From contig NZ_CP089291.1 in NCBI RefSeq assembly GCF_022818495.1, forward strand, positions 2,249,501 to 2,313,500: a stretch of 64,000 bases of DNA, in the 5' to 3' direction. The notes under the pieces are model-generated. The model worked only from the letters and a program-made list of their open reading frames with translations. It searched no databases and was not told where the DNA came from. The position numbers and the translations under genes are program-made. This document shows, in pieces, positions 20,163-29,249 of the stretch (the first letter of the stretch is position 1; every line of letters begins with the position of its first letter). This DNA comes from Fodinisporobacter ferrooxydans (GTDB lineage: Bacteria > Bacillota > Bacilli > Tumebacillales > MYW30-H2).

Positions 20163-21862
20163 TCGTTCAGCTTCCCCTTTGTCAATTCTTCCTGTAACGC
20201 TCGCAGTCGGCTGTATTTGCTTTTAAACGATTGATAAAACATTTGCCAGCGATCCATTTGCTTTAATTTTTTATAGTAGCGATGTAAAGTTTTTAAATAA
20301 CGGACAGCCATTTTATAGGAAGCCCTGTTTTTCTCTTGCACCAGCCGCTCAACATTTTGATGGTAGAATGGGAGCAAGAGGCGGACATCTTCGCTTTCAA
20401 TGATTTTAACGGAGTCTTTGGAAATGTTAAGAGGTGATGTTTCATAAAACAAGTGAACGTCCACCCATTCTTTCAATCGTCCGGTTTCTATTAGATAGTT
20501 TTCAAGGAACTGCATGGAAATCGGCAAACCGGCATGCAAAATATGAACCCATGGTTCATCTGTATACCCATGTTTCACGGCTTTTTTCCAGATATACGAC
20601 AATACAACGTACATCTGACCATCATAAAGATCCGATATATCTATCGTAAAGAGCAGCCATTGGTACAATTTGTCCCACTGCTCCAATTGCTCATGGTAGA
20701 CAAGAAAAAATAAACAAGGTTCCAGCAGGGTTATCTCGGCAAGTTCAGAAAGCCGTTCAATCGCTTGCGAATCATTGCCATCCAATATATCAAATAATGC
20801 CAAGGCATATGAAAACAACTCGTTTTGCAGATCTTCGTTGTCAGGTTTTTGCAATTGCAGCTGCAAATAGGCAGTTTCGAATTGGGTTAATGCCGGATCT
20901 TTATGCAGCCAATGGAGCCAGCAGGAATGATAGATCAACACCCAGTCAGAATACTCGTTTACTTCGCTGGAATTCTCCAGAAGCTCATGGAAGTATTCGG
21001 CAGTTTCCCGAATGTGTGCAACGTTGCTGCCTGCAGGCAGTATTTTGCTTGCCTGGTTTTCAAACATTTGAATCAATTGATTGGTGTGCCGGATGATCTG
21101 ATCGTCCCATTCTTCCTGAAGATACCATCCATAATAACTGCTTTTGACATTTTCCCAAAGATTCCGAAGGAGTTCAATGAAAAATATATGAAGATGCAGT
21201 TCATAGATGAAGCGATTTTTGCGATCCCATCTCTTTGCAACTTCAACTAATTTTTTTTCAAATTGTTTTAATGCATGCGTGATAGAAGCAAGTGTTTTTT
21301 GCTGTTCAAAAGCTATGTGAAACGACCGTTGAAAATAGTTGCGCCACTCCTTGACGGTATCTGTCTCCAGCGGTTCTGGAACGCTTTTTTTCGCGGCAGA
21401 CTTAGAAGATCTTGCCAGATTTGTTTCAAGGGCGAGTCTTTGGTTTTGCTGCTTTGCTTGTTCTTTTTGTATTTGTACGGTTTTTCTATGCTGCTCGATT
21501 TCATATTGTTCACTGTAGTTGTGCATCCACTCATCTGGGGAATGATAGGTTTTATAAACTGCAAAAAACGTGGCTGCCATATGTTTGCAAAAGCCGTCGT
21601 AAGGACATGTACATGTACTCATGGCAAAAAAATCGGTATCCAGTGTCACATCATAATGTTCTGTTCCAAAAACCTTTGCATGAATGAGAAAGTTGGAAGT
21701 TACCCGGACATTACGGACATGGCCATCCCGATAGTACTCCAGTCCGCGCAATAAAATTACAGGTTCAAAATATTCTTCTGCTGCATAGCTCAAATGTTCA
21801 ACGATTTCTGCTGGTATTCGATTCGTATCTAGCACCGTGTATCCTCCGTATGACTTGTTCAC
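20159..21862 (-). CDS. SWIM zinc-finger protein
   Basis: A 567-residue protein. Near residues 60-80 the sequence STCTCPYDGFCKHMAATFFAVY contains the CxCx(n)CxH SWIM zinc-finger pattern, a small zinc domain found with SNF2 ATPases and in plant MULE transposases. The remainder is helical and Trp/Tyr-rich with no recognised catalytic motif. It is translationally coupled to the SNF2 helicase. I infer that it recruits or regulates the helicase, perhaps through DNA or protein contacts. Confidence 0.85.
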   Translation of the reverse strand: MNKSYGGYTVLDTNRIPAEIVEHLSYAAEEYFEPVILLRGLEYYRDGHVRNVRVTSNFLIHAKVFGTEHYDVTLDTDFFAMSTCTCPYDGFCKHMAATFFAVYKTYHSPDEWMHNYSEQYEIEQHRKTVQIQKEQAKQQNQRLALETNLARSSKSAAKKSVPEPLETDTVKEWRNYFQRSFHIAFEQQKTLASITHALKQFEKKLVEVAKRWDRKNRFIYELHLHIFFIELLRNLWENVKSSYYGWYLQEEWDDQIIRHTNQLIQMFENQASKILPAGSNVAHIRETAEYFHELLENSSEVNEYSDWVLIYHSCWLHWLHKDPALTQFETAYLQLQLQKPDNEDLQNELFSYALALFDILDGNDSQAIERLSELAEITLLEPCLFFLVYHEQLEQWDKLYQWLLFTIDISDLYDGQMYVVLSYIWKKAVKHGYTDEPWVHILHAGLPISMQFLENYLIETGRLKEWVDVHLFYETSPLNISKDSVKIIESEDVRLLLPFYHQNVERLVQEKNRASYKMAVRYLKTLHRYYKKLKQMDRWQMFYQSFKSKYSRLRALQEELTKGKLNE

Positions 21863-22001
21863 CGATTCTATTACCCTTTAGAATAGCATGTTTTGCTATA
21901 TGAATGTACTCTATATATGTGTGCAAGTTTTTAACATTGAATGATTGTGAGTGAATATAAATATTTTTCGACATATTTTGAATGAATTTGAATGTTTGTG
22001 A

Positions 22002-22030
22002 TTGAAAATTGTCGAATTTGGTGATATAGT
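22002..22030 (+). promoter_or_regulatory. SigA-type promoter of the fructose operon
   Basis: TTGAAA at 22002-22007 and TATAGT at 22025-22030 are separated by exactly 17 bases, with transcription expected to start near 22037. A GGGGGAG ribosome site follows at about 22048-22054. The TTG of this -35 box is also the first in-frame start codon of the regulator gene, so it cannot be the translation start of a transcript made from this promoter. Confidence 0.6.
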
Positions 22031-22061
22031 AACTTCTAATAAAGAAAGGGGGAGAGCAATT

Positions 22062-22817
22062 ATTCTAAGTATTGACAGACAACAGAAAATATATGACGAA
22101 ATTCGCATAAAAGGTTCGATCCGAATTTCTCATTTGATCCAAGACCTAAATACTTCGGAATCGACGATTCGCCGTGATCTGGAGGAATTGGAAAAACAAG
22201 GATTAATCAAGCGGGTACATGGTGGAGCCATTTTACCACAGCATGTATCGATCGAACCATCCATTCTTGATAAATCTGTCATGTTTTCGGAAGAGAAAGA
22301 CAAGATCGGGAAATTTGCCGCAACATTAGTAGAAGAACATACTTCTATTATTGTAGATTCTGGTACGACAACTGCATGTTTCGCGCGCCATCTGCAAATA
22401 CCTAATCTGACGATCCTGACAAATGGGATTAACATTGCGGATATTTTGAGCAGCAAGCAGTATAACATTTTGTTGACAGGTGGCCTATTGAAAACGAATA
22501 CCCAAGCAATGGTCGGGGAATTGGCAATTGAAACACTGAGCCGTTTTCATGTGGACATTTGCTTTTTAGCCATCAACGCCATTTCCGAGGATATAGGGCT
22601 GTCAACGCCTGATTATCAAGAAGCATGGGTGAAAAAAGCGATGATTGAAGCAGCAGAAAAAGTCATCTTGCTTATCGATAGTTCAAAATTTGGAAAAGTG
22701 AATTTAACCCGTGTTGCTGATCTGGGGAATATCGACATGGTGGTTACGGATGAGGGGATATCCAAAGAGTATATACAGTGGTTAGAATCCCATGATGTAA
22801 AAGTTTACGTTGTTTAG
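22062..22817 (+). CDS. fruR: DeoR-family fructose operon repressor
   Basis: About 251 residues. The N-terminal winged helix has TSESTIRRDLEELEKQGLIKRVHGGAI, the DeoR HTH signature, and the C-terminal DeoR sensor domain includes IIVDSGTTTACFARHL and LLIDSSKFGK. It is expected to repress fruRKA and respond to a fructose phosphate. Start choice is unusual: no ATG, GTG or TTG lies downstream of the promoter near the N-terminus, while the ATT at 22062 is 7 bases from GGGGGAG and aligns with the Met1 position of Bacillus FruR (ILSIDRQQ against MLTPERHQ, from memory). A longer frame from TTG 22002 exists but coincides with the -35 box. The 200 bases before it hold only this promoter. Confidence 0.85.
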   Translation: MLSIDRQQKIYDEIRIKGSIRISHLIQDLNTSESTIRRDLEELEKQGLIKRVHGGAILPQHVSIEPSILDKSVMFSEEKDKIGKFAATLVEEHTSIIVDSGTTTACFARHLQIPNLTILTNGINIADILSSKQYNILLTGGLLKTNTQAMVGELAIETLSRFHVDICFLAINAISEDIGLSTPDYQEAWVKKAMIEAAEKVILLIDSSKFGKVNLTRVADLGNIDMVVTDEGISKEYIQWLESHDVKVYVV

Positions 22818-22823
22818 AAAGAA

Positions 22824-23759
22824 GTGAAGAATTTGAAAATTGTGACTGTTACTGTGAATCCGGCAATTGATTTAACAGTTTATACAGATTCCTTGCAAAT
22901 CGGGGAAATAAACGCTGTTGAATCGATGAGAAAAGACAGCGGGGGAAAAGGGATTAACGTTTCCAAAGTGTTAAAAAATCTCGACGTATTGACAGTAGCT
23001 ACAGGTTTTTTGGCCGGGGAAGCGGGTTGCTGGATCCGGGACGAACTGAAAAATAAGTCGATATCCCATGACTTTTTGGAAACCAGCGGGGAGACGCGAA
23101 CAAATGTAAAAATTATCGCATCGGATGTGGAGACACAATTAAACGGATCTGGTCCCGAATTGACAGAAACGGATATCAATCGCCTGATCGAAAAACTGAA
23201 TGATCTTTTACAAGACGGCGACGGATTGATTTTGGCCGGAAGTCTGCCAAAACAAACGGATCCCGGTATGTATCGGCAGATTATACAATCGTTGAAAAAT
23301 CAAGTGTTTGTTGCCGTTGATACATCTGGAGCGGCACTTGCGGAAACGATTGAGGCAAGACCGCATTTTTTGAAACCGAATGAGGAAGAGTTGAACCAAT
23401 TATTCGATACTGCGCTGGAGACAGAGACAGAGATCATCGATGCCGCATACAAGCTAAGGGAAAAAGGTGTGGAAATTGTATTGATATCCCGCGGTGAAAA
23501 AGGCTCCATTATGGTTTCCGCAGCTGGTACATGCAAAGCGATTCCGCCGGTTATCACACCTGTCAGCACGATTGGAGCAGGGGATTCGACGGTTGCCGGA
23601 TTTGTCTCGAAGTATTTGCAAACAAAGGATCTGATTCGTTCTCTCCGCTTCGCAAATGCATGTGGTGTAGCGACAACATTAAAACCAGGCTCCCAAGTTT
23701 GTAGTCGTATCGAAGTTGAAAATATGCTGGATCAAATTCAATTGGACTGTGAAAGGTGA
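22824..23759 (+). CDS. fruK: 1-phosphofructokinase
   Basis: A PfkB-family kinase converting fructose 1-phosphate to fructose 1,6-bisphosphate. The 311-residue protein starts with the sugar-kinase segment VTVNPAIDLTVY, has GGKGINVSKVLKNL (substrate loop) and near the C-terminus TIGAGDSTVAGFVSKY with the catalytic Asp of the GAGD motif. It follows the repressor by 6 bases; a TTG at 22833 is an alternative start. It sits immediately before the fructose EIIABC gene in the usual fruRKA order. Confidence 0.94.
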   Translation: MKNLKIVTVTVNPAIDLTVYTDSLQIGEINAVESMRKDSGGKGINVSKVLKNLDVLTVATGFLAGEAGCWIRDELKNKSISHDFLETSGETRTNVKIIASDVETQLNGSGPELTETDINRLIEKLNDLLQDGDGLILAGSLPKQTDPGMYRQIIQSLKNQVFVAVDTSGAALAETIEARPHFLKPNEEELNQLFDTALETETEIIDAAYKLREKGVEIVLISRGEKGSIMVSAAGTCKAIPPVITPVSTIGAGDSTVAGFVSKYLQTKDLIRSLRFANACGVATTLKPGSQVCSRIEVENMLDQIQLDCER

Positions 23760-23765
23760 ATGTGT

Positions 23766-25685
23766 ATGAAAATAACGGAATTGCTTCAGAAAAGCAGGAT
23801 CGTATTGAACGTTGCTGCAAAAGACAAACAAGGCGTATTGGAAGAATTGTCCCAATTGTTGATAAAAGACGGAATTGTTACAAATCAAAATGAATTTATG
23901 CAAGCGCTGTTAAAACGGGAAGAAGAAGGTACTACGGGAATCGGTGAAGGCATTGCGATTCCACACGGAAGATCCCGTGCGGTGGCTCGCCCGGCACTGG
24001 CATTAGGATTGACACACAGCGGTTTAGACTATGAATCTCTCGATGGACAACCGGTTCATATTGTATTCATGATAGCGGTTCCAGAAAATGCCGATCAGGA
24101 GCATCTTCATGTATTGGCGGCACTTTCTCGCCTTTTAATGGATGAGGAAGTGAGAAAGGGATTGCTTGCCGCACAATCGGCTGATGAAATTTTAGCGCTC
24201 ATCGACAGCCATTCGGAACCGGAAGAAGAGCAAGGGGTCGCGGCAAACGGGCAAACGAAGGAGCAGGCGCAGGCAGAATCCGCGCGGACGAAAAAAATTG
24301 TCGCCATTACGGCATGTCCGACAGGCATCGCCCATACGTATATGGCGGCAGAATCTTTGGAAAAAGCTGCAAAACAATTGGGATATCAAGTAAAAGTGGA
24401 GACGCAAGGTTCTGTCGGAGCGGAGAACGTGTTGAGCGGAACAGAGATCCAGGAAGCCGATGCAGTGATTATCGCTGCCGATAAAAAGGTTGAATTGGAT
24501 CGTTTTCACGGCAAACGTGTGATCGAAGTATCTGTGTCTTCTGCCATCAAAGATCCCGGCGATTTAATCGCGAAATCCTTGCAAGCGCCTGTATTTGCAG
24601 GAGGCGGCGATTATGCGGATCAGGTGGCGCGGGCGAAAGAAGAGAAAAAAGCGGCGATGCCGGCCTTTTATAAACATTTGATGAATGGGGTTTCCCACAT
24701 GATTCCCCTTGTCACGGCGGGCGGATTGTTAATTGCGATTTGTTTTGCCTTCGGGATTACGGCATTCAAAGATCCGCATTCTCCCTATTACACAATTGCC
24801 AAGGCATTTATGGATATCGGGGGCGGTTCCGCATTTGCATTGATGATTCCGATTCTTTCCGGATTTATTGCCATGTCGATTGCGGACAGACCCGGCTTGA
24901 CACCAGGACTTGTCGGCGGCATGTTGGCTTCTTCGATTGGCGCCGGCTTCTTGGGCGGGATCATTTCAGGATTTTTGGCAGGTTATGTTGCAAAATGGAT
25001 TCGGGACGGCATACGATTGCCGAAAAATTTCCAGGGTTTGATGCCGGTATTGATCATTCCATTTTTCTCAACGGCGATTGTCGGACTCATCATGGTTTTT
25101 GTATTGGGAACACCGATTAAAGATCTCATGCAACTGTTGACAACAGGTCTTAAAAACATGGGTGCATCCGGTTCTATCGGTCTTGGTTTATTGCTTGGAG
25201 CGATGATGGCATTCGATATGGGCGGACCGATCAATAAAGTGGCGTATACGTTTGCGACAGGCATGTTGGCAAGCCAGACAGATGTTGGGTACAGTATTAT
25301 GGCAGCTGTTATGGCAGCCGGGATGGTACCGCCGCTTGGCATGGCGCTTTCTACGTTTATCGCCCGGAATCGTTACAGTGCAGAAGAACGAGAGGCCGGA
25401 AAAGCGGCAGCCGTTCTTGGGATTGCATTCATTACAGAAGGCGCGATTCCATTTGCCGCTCGCGACCCGTTCCGTGTCATTCCCTCGATTGTCATTGGTT
25501 CTGCCGTTACAGGCGCGTTATCGATGCTGTTCCATTGCACACTGCGTGCTCCTCACGGCGGCATCTTCGTACTCGCAGTCCCGCAAGCGGTTGGAAATGT
25601 GGGATTGTATGCATTGTCAATTCTCATTGGCGCGATTGTATCGGGAGTTCTTGTTTCGATTCTGAAAAAACCGATTTCTGCTTAA
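23766..25685 (+). CDS. fruA: Fructose-specific PTS enzyme IIABC
   Basis: A 639-residue three-domain PTS permease that takes up fructose with phosphorylation at C1. EIIA (about 1-145) has its phosphorylated His in GIAIPHGRS. EIIB (about 175-275) has the phosphocysteine in VAITACPTGIAHTYMAAE. EIIC (about 300-639) has about eight or nine membrane segments with AFDMGGPINKVAYTF, a fructose-EIIC hallmark. The ATG at 23766 is preferred to one two codons earlier that abuts the fruK stop. Confidence 0.95.
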   Translation: MKITELLQKSRIVLNVAAKDKQGVLEELSQLLIKDGIVTNQNEFMQALLKREEEGTTGIGEGIAIPHGRSRAVARPALALGLTHSGLDYESLDGQPVHIVFMIAVPENADQEHLHVLAALSRLLMDEEVRKGLLAAQSADEILALIDSHSEPEEEQGVAANGQTKEQAQAESARTKKIVAITACPTGIAHTYMAAESLEKAAKQLGYQVKVETQGSVGAENVLSGTEIQEADAVIIAADKKVELDRFHGKRVIEVSVSSAIKDPGDLIAKSLQAPVFAGGGDYADQVARAKEEKKAAMPAFYKHLMNGVSHMIPLVTAGGLLIAICFAFGITAFKDPHSPYYTIAKAFMDIGGGSAFALMIPILSGFIAMSIADRPGLTPGLVGGMLASSIGAGFLGGIISGFLAGYVAKWIRDGIRLPKNFQGLMPVLIIPFFSTAIVGLIMVFVLGTPIKDLMQLLTTGLKNMGASGSIGLGLLLGAMMAFDMGGPINKVAYTFATGMLASQTDVGYSIMAAVMAAGMVPPLGMALSTFIARNRYSAEEREAGKAAAVLGIAFITEGAIPFAARDPFRVIPSIVIGSAVTGALSMLFHCTLRAPHGGIFVLAVPQAVGNVGLYALSILIGAIVSGVLVSILKKPISA

Positions 25686-25788
25686 CTCATAGAAGTTTTA
25701 ATGTTACAATATCGTTACAAGCCTGTAAGTAGAAAATGCAGATAAAGAACATTTGCAAGAATCAATATGTGAATAGGAGTGGCTTTTC

Positions 25789-26049
25789 ATGCTTGAAAAA
25801 TCATTGACAATTCAATTGGCGCAAGGACTTCATGCGCGTCCGGCGAGTGAATTTGTAAAGGCTGCAACGTCCTTTCAAAGTGAAGTTCATTTAAGCAAAC
25901 AAGGAAAAAAGGTAAATGCCAAAAGCATTATGGGATTAATGTCGCTGGCGGTAAAAAAGGGAGATCAGATTACGTTGACCGTTGATGGAGCGGATGAGTC
26001 GAAAGCAATGGCTGCACTGGAAACATTGCTTGTCGAAGGGAATGAGTAA
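25789..26049 (+). CDS. ptsH: Phosphocarrier protein HPr
   Basis: An 86-residue cytoplasmic carrier with the catalytic His15 in [11 protein letters not shown] and the regulatory Ser46 in [12 protein letters not shown], the latter the target of HPr kinase in Bacillota and the basis of CcpA-mediated catabolite repression. It lies about 100 bases after fruA and next to ptsI, so the general PTS genes are attached to a fructose operon instead of a glucose locus. Confidence 0.96.
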   Translation: MLEKSLTIQLAQGLHARPASEFVKAATSFQSEVHLSKQGKKVNAKSIMGLMSLAVKKGDQITLTVDGADESKAMAALETLLVEGNE

Positions 26050-26050
26050 G

Positions 26051-27769
26051 ATGTCGATGCTACAAGGGATTGCCGCATCACAAGGGATTGCCATTGGCAA
26101 GGCTCATAAAATCGAGGATCGGAAACTCACTGTCACCAGGCGGTCAATCGAAGATCCTGCAGGGGAGATTGGACGGTTTCACAACGCGATCCAAGATTCC
26201 TTAAAGGAATTGCAGCAAATTTTCAGGAAGGCCAAACAGGAGCTTGGAGATGAAGAAGCGCAGATTTTTGAAGCGCACATGTTGGTTCTGCAAGATCCGG
26301 AATTGGCACAAGGTGTGGAAGAAAAGATAAAACTTGAGTTGATCAATGCGGAAGCAGCACTGGACGAGATCAGCAATCAATATATTGCCATGTTTGAAGC
26401 CATGGATAATGAATATATGAAGGAACGGGCGGCAGACATTCGCGATGTCAGCCAAAGGGTATTGGCGCATTTGCTAGGAGTCGGCTATCAGTCGGCATCC
26501 TTTCATGAACCTGTCGTGATTGTCGCCAATGATTTGACACCTTCCGATACGGCGCAATTGGACAAGCAATACGTATTGGGATTTGTAACAGACATCGGCG
26601 GTCGTACTTCCCATTCCGCCATTATGGCCCGGACGATGGAGATTCCTGCTGTCGTCGGCTTAAAGCACGTATCCGTGGAGATTCAGGATGGGGACCTGGT
26701 TGTACTTGACGGCAGCGAAGGGAAAGTGATTATCAATCCATCATCCGCTGATTTGCAGGCGTATGTGAAGCGAAGGGAAGAATTTTTGCTGCAAAAACAA
26801 GAACTGCTGCAATTGGTAAACGAACCTTCGATCACACAAGATGGACGCCGTGTGGAGCTCGCCGCCAATATTGGCACACCACAGGACTTGCCTGGCGTAA
26901 TACAGAACGGCGCAGAAGGAATCGGACTTTTCCGGACGGAATTTCTCTATATGAATCGTTCCGCATTGCCCGATGAAGAAGAGCAATTTCAGGCCTACAA
27001 AGAAGCAGCTTCCGGCATGAATGGCAAACCCGTGATCATCCGTACGTTGGATATCGGCGGTGATAAAGAACTTCCGTATTTGAATCTGGAAAAAGAGATG
27101 AATCCTTTTCTCGGGTACCGGGCCATCCGGCTGTGCCTGGATCAACAGGATTTGTTCAAGATTCAGCTTCGGGCCATTTTGCGGGCGAGCAAATATGGGA
27201 AAATCAAGATTATGTACCCGATGATCTCCACCGTTCAGGAAGTCCGCCAAGCGAATTCGATTCTGGATGAAGTCAAACAGGAATTGGCAGCAAAACAAAT
27301 TCCTTTTGATCCATCGATCGAAGTAGGGATCATGGTGGAAATTCCGGCCAGTGCCATGATCGCTGACATTTTGGCGAAAGAAGTTGATTTCTTTTCTATT
27401 GGCACAAATGATTTGATTCAATATACAATGGCTTGCGACCGAATGAATGAAAAAATTTCTTACTTATATCAACCCTATCATCCGGCGATTCTGCGCTTGA
27501 TCAAGCAAGTGATCGATGCTGCACATCGCGAGAATAAATGGGCGGGTATGTGCGGAGAAATGGCTGGTGATCCAATTGCTGCACCGATCCTGCTGGGACT
27601 TGGTCTTGATGAGTTTAGCATGAGTCCTTCTTCCATCTTGCAAATTCGCAAATTTGTCAAGGGCGTCAAGTATGAAGATATGAAACAATTGGCGCTCGAA
27701 GCGCTTGGTCTCGGCACGCAAGAGGAGATAAAAGCGCTCGTTCAACAGAGAATGCGTTTGGAAGCGTAA
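26051..27769 (+). CDS. ptsI: Phosphoenolpyruvate-protein phosphotransferase (enzyme I)
   Basis: Enzyme I autophosphorylates from PEP and passes the phosphate to HPr. With the ATG at 26051 it has 572 residues, the usual length. The phosphorylated His lies in [21 protein letters not shown], the PEP-binding barrel has [12 protein letters not shown] and [18 protein letters not shown], and the active-site Cys is in [12 protein letters not shown] closer ATG (26042) overlaps the ptsH stop but is too near the GAAGGG site. It is followed by a terminator. Confidence 0.95.
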   Translation: MSMLQGIAASQGIAIGKAHKIEDRKLTVTRRSIEDPAGEIGRFHNAIQDSLKELQQIFRKAKQELGDEEAQIFEAHMLVLQDPELAQGVEEKIKLELINAEAALDEISNQYIAMFEAMDNEYMKERAADIRDVSQRVLAHLLGVGYQSASFHEPVVIVANDLTPSDTAQLDKQYVLGFVTDIGGRTSHSAIMARTMEIPAVVGLKHVSVEIQDGDLVVLDGSEGKVIINPSSADLQAYVKRREEFLLQKQELLQLVNEPSITQDGRRVELAANIGTPQDLPGVIQNGAEGIGLFRTEFLYMNRSALPDEEEQFQAYKEAASGMNGKPVIIRTLDIGGDKELPYLNLEKEMNPFLGYRAIRLCLDQQDLFKIQLRAILRASKYGKIKIMYPMISTVQEVRQANSILDEVKQELAAKQIPFDPSIEVGIMVEIPASAMIADILAKEVDFFSIGTNDLIQYTMACDRMNEKISYLYQPYHPAILRLIKQVIDAAHRENKWAGMCGEMAGDPIAAPILLGLGLDEFSMSPSSILQIRKFVKGVKYEDMKQLALEALGLGTQEEIKALVQQRMRLEA

Positions 27770-27803
27770 TTTATTGCATAAAATGCATACAATCGATTGC
27801 TAT

Positions 27804-27836
27804 GCTGCTGGCAAAGGAGTTCAGCAGCTTTTTTTC
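27804..27836 (+). terminator. Intrinsic terminator after ptsI
   Basis: GCTGCTG / CAGCAGC stem with an 11-base loop and a run of seven T, 34 bases after the ptsI stop. Confidence 0.88.
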
Positions 27837-27976
27837 TTTGTCTGCTTATTTCTGCTGAAATTCTTTCTTTTTTATTTGAATTCGACAGATTATACTAGAT
27901 TTGAAACTCTATGGAATTTATTTTTAGTAGATTTTTAAGGAGAATGAGAGATTGTTAAGGAGATTTTGATAGAAAA

Positions 27977-29146
27977 ATGAAAAAATTATTGCTTGCGCTT
28001 GTACTTCTCTTGCCATTCCTCGCAGCCCCGCTGTCTGCATTTGCTGCGACCGCATATCCCAAATCGGGGACGGATGGCATCACCAATCTGTTTTTAACGT
28101 ATACCGGTTATAGTCCGAATGGAGACGGCACTTCTGAAGAGCAGCATTGGAAAACGAATGATTTTTTACCTATACTTACACATATTGATCGGACGTACAA
28201 TCATGCGGACGGACTGATGTTTACCGATTATTTGTTTACTGCCGTTGCGGTGAAAGATGGCTTTGGCCAATTGAAAAACATTGCGCAAATGAACGATGGC
28301 AAACCAGCCACCCCTTCTGACTGGAAGATTTATATGAATCAACTTTTTCAAGGCAATGATCCGGCATATTATCCGGAAAACATTGGAGCATTGTATGATG
28401 CTTCCTTGCATAACGGTTTAACCCGCGCCATTCCTGTCAATGTGTGGATTGCGCTGCCATATCCGGATCCGAAAGTGTTCTCGACAGACAGCCAACGGAT
28501 CTCTGCTCTGGAAAACTGGATGGATCTGTTTATTTATACATGGAATACCAAAGGATATGCCAGCAACTTTCAGTTGAAAGGTTTTTACTGGATCGGAGAG
28601 ACAGTTGCCGATACGGCTGATTTTAAGGATACACGAGTCATTCAAGCAATTAATGATTATATACATAATAAAGCAGTCAATAAAGAAGACTATAGCGCCT
28701 TGTGGATCCCCTATGAAGGAGCGACAGGCTGGAACCAATGGGCCAACCTGCATTTTGATCTGTCATTTTTGCAGCCCAATTACTATTTCTATTCCAACAA
28801 GGATTTAACCAAAGGAGTTTTCCATGCGTATTCCACGAATCAGGGCGTGGAGATGGAATTCGACCTTGGAGTGACTTGGGATTACAAGAAGGATGGTTAC
28901 CGCTCGAAATTTCTTTCGTACATGAACCAGGGTGTAACAGGTGTGGACAGATATGTTCCACAATATTTTGCGCCGTATCAACCGCCGAATGCCGCTTTGG
29001 CATGGTATACGGGCGGTTGGTGGTGGAGTCATGAGAAACGGGATCAGTCCATCTTAAAACTGTTCCGAACCGGCGACAAATTGTATGATTCCCTGTATTC
29101 CTTTCTGAACGGAACGTATAAAGTTCCGGTTAATCATGGAAAATAA
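27977..29146 (+). CDS. Secreted DUF4855-domain protein
   Basis: A 389-residue protein with a classical signal peptide (MKKLLLALVLLLPFLAAPLSAFAAT, cleavage near residue 25). The mature part matches DUF4855: LTYTGYSPNGDGTSEEQHW, DGLMFTDYLFTAVAV, GFYWIGETVADT and LWIPYEGATGWNQW. The fold of such domains resembles glycoside hydrolase-like barrels, with many exposed aromatic and acidic residues, so a carbohydrate-related role is possible but unproven. Monocistronic, between the PTS genes and the regulator at 29250. Confidence 0.82.
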   Translation: MKKLLLALVLLLPFLAAPLSAFAATAYPKSGTDGITNLFLTYTGYSPNGDGTSEEQHWKTNDFLPILTHIDRTYNHADGLMFTDYLFTAVAVKDGFGQLKNIAQMNDGKPATPSDWKIYMNQLFQGNDPAYYPENIGALYDASLHNGLTRAIPVNVWIALPYPDPKVFSTDSQRISALENWMDLFIYTWNTKGYASNFQLKGFYWIGETVADTADFKDTRVIQAINDYIHNKAVNKEDYSALWIPYEGATGWNQWANLHFDLSFLQPNYYFYSNKDLTKGVFHAYSTNQGVEMEFDLGVTWDYKKDGYRSKFLSYMNQGVTGVDRYVPQYFAPYQPPNAALAWYTGGWWWSHEKRDQSILKLFRTGDKLYDSLYSFLNGTYKVPVNHGK

Positions 29147-29249
29147 AATAATATCCGCATGGCATGGATAGTATAGGAAATTTACGAAAATGTGATAACA
29201 GGATATAATTGCAGTAAGTTTCAAATTGCAGCATTGGGAGAAGGATAGA

